NCBI GenBank assembly: GCA_964617665.1 | Contig: CAZUAH010000069.1 | Coordinates: 1 to 40,094, forward strand | Length of the DNA stretch: 40,094 bases | From: JADHUC01 sp964617665 | Lineage (GTDB): Bacteria > Planctomycetota > Planctomycetia > Pirellulales > Pirellulaceae | Reading direction: 5' to 3' | In this document: piece after piece, positions 38,462 to 40,094 of the stretch | How the letters are laid out: every line of letters starts with the position of its first letter | Numbering within the stretch: position 1 is the stretch's first letter | Translations under genes and position numbers: made by a program | Notes under the pieces: generated by a model | Database searches by the model: none | What the model saw: only the letters and a program-made list of their open reading frames with translations | Told to the model about the DNA's origin: nothing

Positions 38462-40094
38462 ATGCGCAGAGGTATAGCCGTTTCACCGGGTATCGCAGTC
38501 GGCTCGGCCTATTGCATTGACGAGGTCTTCGTCAATCCCGGAATTCAACACCTGGACGACCGGGATGTCTCAGCGGAACTCGCCAAATACGAGACCGCTC
38601 GCGATAATGCCGTGCGCGACCTGATCGCGTTGGAGAAGAAGCTGGCCAAGCAGGTGGGACGGAAGGAATCGGCCATTTTCGCGGCTCACCGGTCTATTCT
38701 TGGTGACCGGGCGTTCACAACGACCATTTCCGATTGGATCGTGAACGAGCGTCTCACATGTCAGGTTGCATTGCACAGGCTACTGGATCAGTACACCGAA
38801 GCCTTTGGACAGGTCAAAGATGACTACCTGAAAGGCCGGCTGGACGACATTCGCGATGTTGTCTTGCGCATCAGTTCACACTTGTCTGATCCTTCGGAGG
38901 GGTTCGATGGGGTAGTTGTCGGCCCTGTAATAATAGTTGCAGACCGGTTGCTTCCGTCGCAGGCGGTTATGTTGGGGGACATGGAAGTAAAGGGCATCGT
39001 CACGCAGGCAGGCAGCCAGACCAGTCATGCCGCGATCGTTGCTCGGAGCCGTGGCATCCCCGCTGTGTCCGGTGTCAAGGATATCCTTCGCCAGATCAAA
39101 ACGGGCGATACGGTTGTGGTGGATGGCAAGGAAGGCCGAGTCATTGTCGACCCTGATTCCGAGACGCGGACTGCCTATCTCAAGTTGGAACGCGAGTATT
39201 TTGACTTCAAAGACCATTTGGCGGAGAATCGTGATCAGCCTGCCATTACGGCCGATGGCGTCAGTCTCACCTTGTTGGCAAACATTAACAGCGTGACTGA
39301 CGCAAAAGCCGCCACCGCAATGGGCGCGACGGGCGTTGGGCTTTTCCGTACCGAGTATCTCTATCTGACCCATCCCGTCGTTCCGGGCGAAGAGGAGCAA
39401 CTGCGGGAATACGTCAGCATCATCGAGGCCAGTCCGAACCATAGCGTGACCATTCGCACGTTGGACATCGGCGGCGACAAGACGGTGCCTTTCATGGGAC
39501 ACGTTCACCGCGAAGCCAATCCGTTCATGGGATGGCGCAGTATTCGACTGTCCTTCGAGCACCCTGGGGTGTTCAACTCGCAACTTCGAGCCGTGATGCG
39601 TGCTGCGGCGGTGGCGAGAGGGATGGGCGGAGAGGTCCGGTTGATGTTCCCGATGATCACTACGCTGGAAGAAATCCGACGTGCGAGAGGGCTGGTTCGG
39701 AAGGCGCGGAAGCAGTTGATCGAGGAGGGGAAGACATATGCAGACGTGCGGATCGGCATGATGTTGGAGGTCCCCGCAGCGGCCATCTCGATCAAGGCCA
39801 TGCTGGGATTGGTGGATTTTGTTTCGATCGGTTCAAATGACCTTGTCCAGTACCTCATGGCGGCAGACCGGGACAATCCGAAGGTTTCGCACCTTTGCCA
39901 ACCGCTTGCGCCGCCCGTGTTGCGAGTTCTGACAGATGTGATTCGGGCGTGCAATGCCGCCGGTACGCCATTGACTTTGTGTGGCGAGATGGCGGGGAAA
40001 CCAGCCGCATTCGCCCTCCTGGTGGGAATGGGGCTGCGCAGCTTCAGCATGAGTCCCGCCTTCATCCCTTATATCAAAGAGTTCGCCCGACACA
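38462..40094 (+). CDS. ptsI: PTS enzyme I (PEP-protein phosphotransferase), cut by window end
   Basis: The first 544 residues are present; the usual length is about 575, so only the last ~30 are missing. Enzyme I takes phosphate from PEP and passes it to HPr. It has the N-terminal RGIAVSPGIAVGSAY, the phospho-His domain with H189 in GSQTSHAAIVARSRGIPAV, and the PEP-binding TIM barrel with GVGLFRTEYLYL, TLDIGGDKTVPF, MMLEVPAA, SIGSNDLVQYLMAADRDN and catalytic C507 in LCGEMAG. HPr (ptsH) is not upstream, where it usually is. The ATG at 38462 starts MRRGIAVSPG, matching the family. Confidence 0.96.
   Translation, partial: MRRGIAVSPGIAVGSAYCIDEVFVNPGIQHLDDRDVSAELAKYETARDNAVRDLIALEKKLAKQVGRKESAIFAAHRSILGDRAFTTTISDWIVNERLTCQVALHRLLDQYTEAFGQVKDDYLKGRLDDIRDVVLRISSHLSDPSEGFDGVVVGPVIIVADRLLPSQAVMLGDMEVKGIVTQAGSQTSHAAIVARSRGIPAVSGVKDILRQIKTGDTVVVDGKEGRVIVDPDSETRTAYLKLEREYFDFKDHLAENRDQPAITADGVSLTLLANINSVTDAKAATAMGATGVGLFRTEYLYLTHPVVPGEEEQLREYVSIIEASPNHSVTIRTLDIGGDKTVPFMGHVHREANPFMGWRSIRLSFEHPGVFNSQLRAVMRAAAVARGMGGEVRLMFPMITTLEEIRRARGLVRKARKQLIEEGKTYADVRIGMMLEVPAAAISIKAMLGLVDFVSIGSNDLVQYLMAADRDNPKVSHLCQPLAPPVLRVLTDVIRACNAAGTPLTLCGEMAGKPAAFALLVGMGLRSFSMSPAFIPYIKEFARH

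Overview
The window reads as ordinary, gene-dense chromosome of a planctomycete, most likely of the Pirellulales type. This is judged from protein style and gene content, not from a database search. Supporting points are the 'RLRTLLLAV'-type N-terminal membrane segment on a hypothetical protein, a secreted prenyltransferase-fold protein with a C-terminal HEAT-like tail, a ThiD2-ThiE fusion, and a small operon of two FabZ-type proteins, a long ACP and FabF. Genes lie on both strands. There are no rRNAs, CRISPR arrays or recognisable transposases.

Layout, 1-12.7 kb: a membrane-anchored hypothetical protein; a ParDE-type toxin-antitoxin pair bracketed by two 132-bp direct repeats; clpC with its terminator and an upstream TPR membrane protein (minus strand); then on the plus strand thiamine synthesis (ThiD2-ThiE), alpha-glucan phosphorylase, an Xaa-Pro peptidase and accB-accC.

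12.7-25.3 kb is a surface-sugar region. A family-2 glycosyltransferase diverges from a membrane SGNH-hydrolase protein that is translationally coupled to an RmlD-like reductase. These converge on a tightly packed nine-gene minus-strand operon. In transcription order it encodes a nucleotidyltransferase-PfkB kinase fusion (HldE domains in swapped order), an SDR epimerase, split transketolase N and C halves, a zinc-dependent dehydrogenase, a HAD phosphatase, an APH-type kinase, an RmlB-like SDR and a methyltransferase. Start/stop overlaps and short gaps (4-24 nt) imply one transcript that makes and activates an unusual, probably methylated sugar.

25.5-31.7 kb: the prenyltransferase-fold protein, a 94-aa protein plus csrA with a strong terminator, tRNA-Pro(TGG), and a chromosomal parAB operon with three perfect parS sites just upstream. 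A DUF1015 protein follows.

31.7-38.2 kb: ahcY is preceded, 4 nt away, by a gene for an XRE DNA-binding domain fused to a degenerate class III nucleotide-cyclase domain. That domain keeps the presumed adenine-recognition residues but lacks one metal-binding Asp and the transition-state Arg. Its promoter is bracketed by a 7-bp inverted repeat. I regard this as the best candidate for an undescribed system: a one-component adenine-ligand sensor controlling the S-adenosylhomocysteine cycle. trpF, a small lipoprotein and the FabZ-ACP-FabZ-like-FabF operon follow. The window ends inside ptsI, the PTS enzyme I gene.
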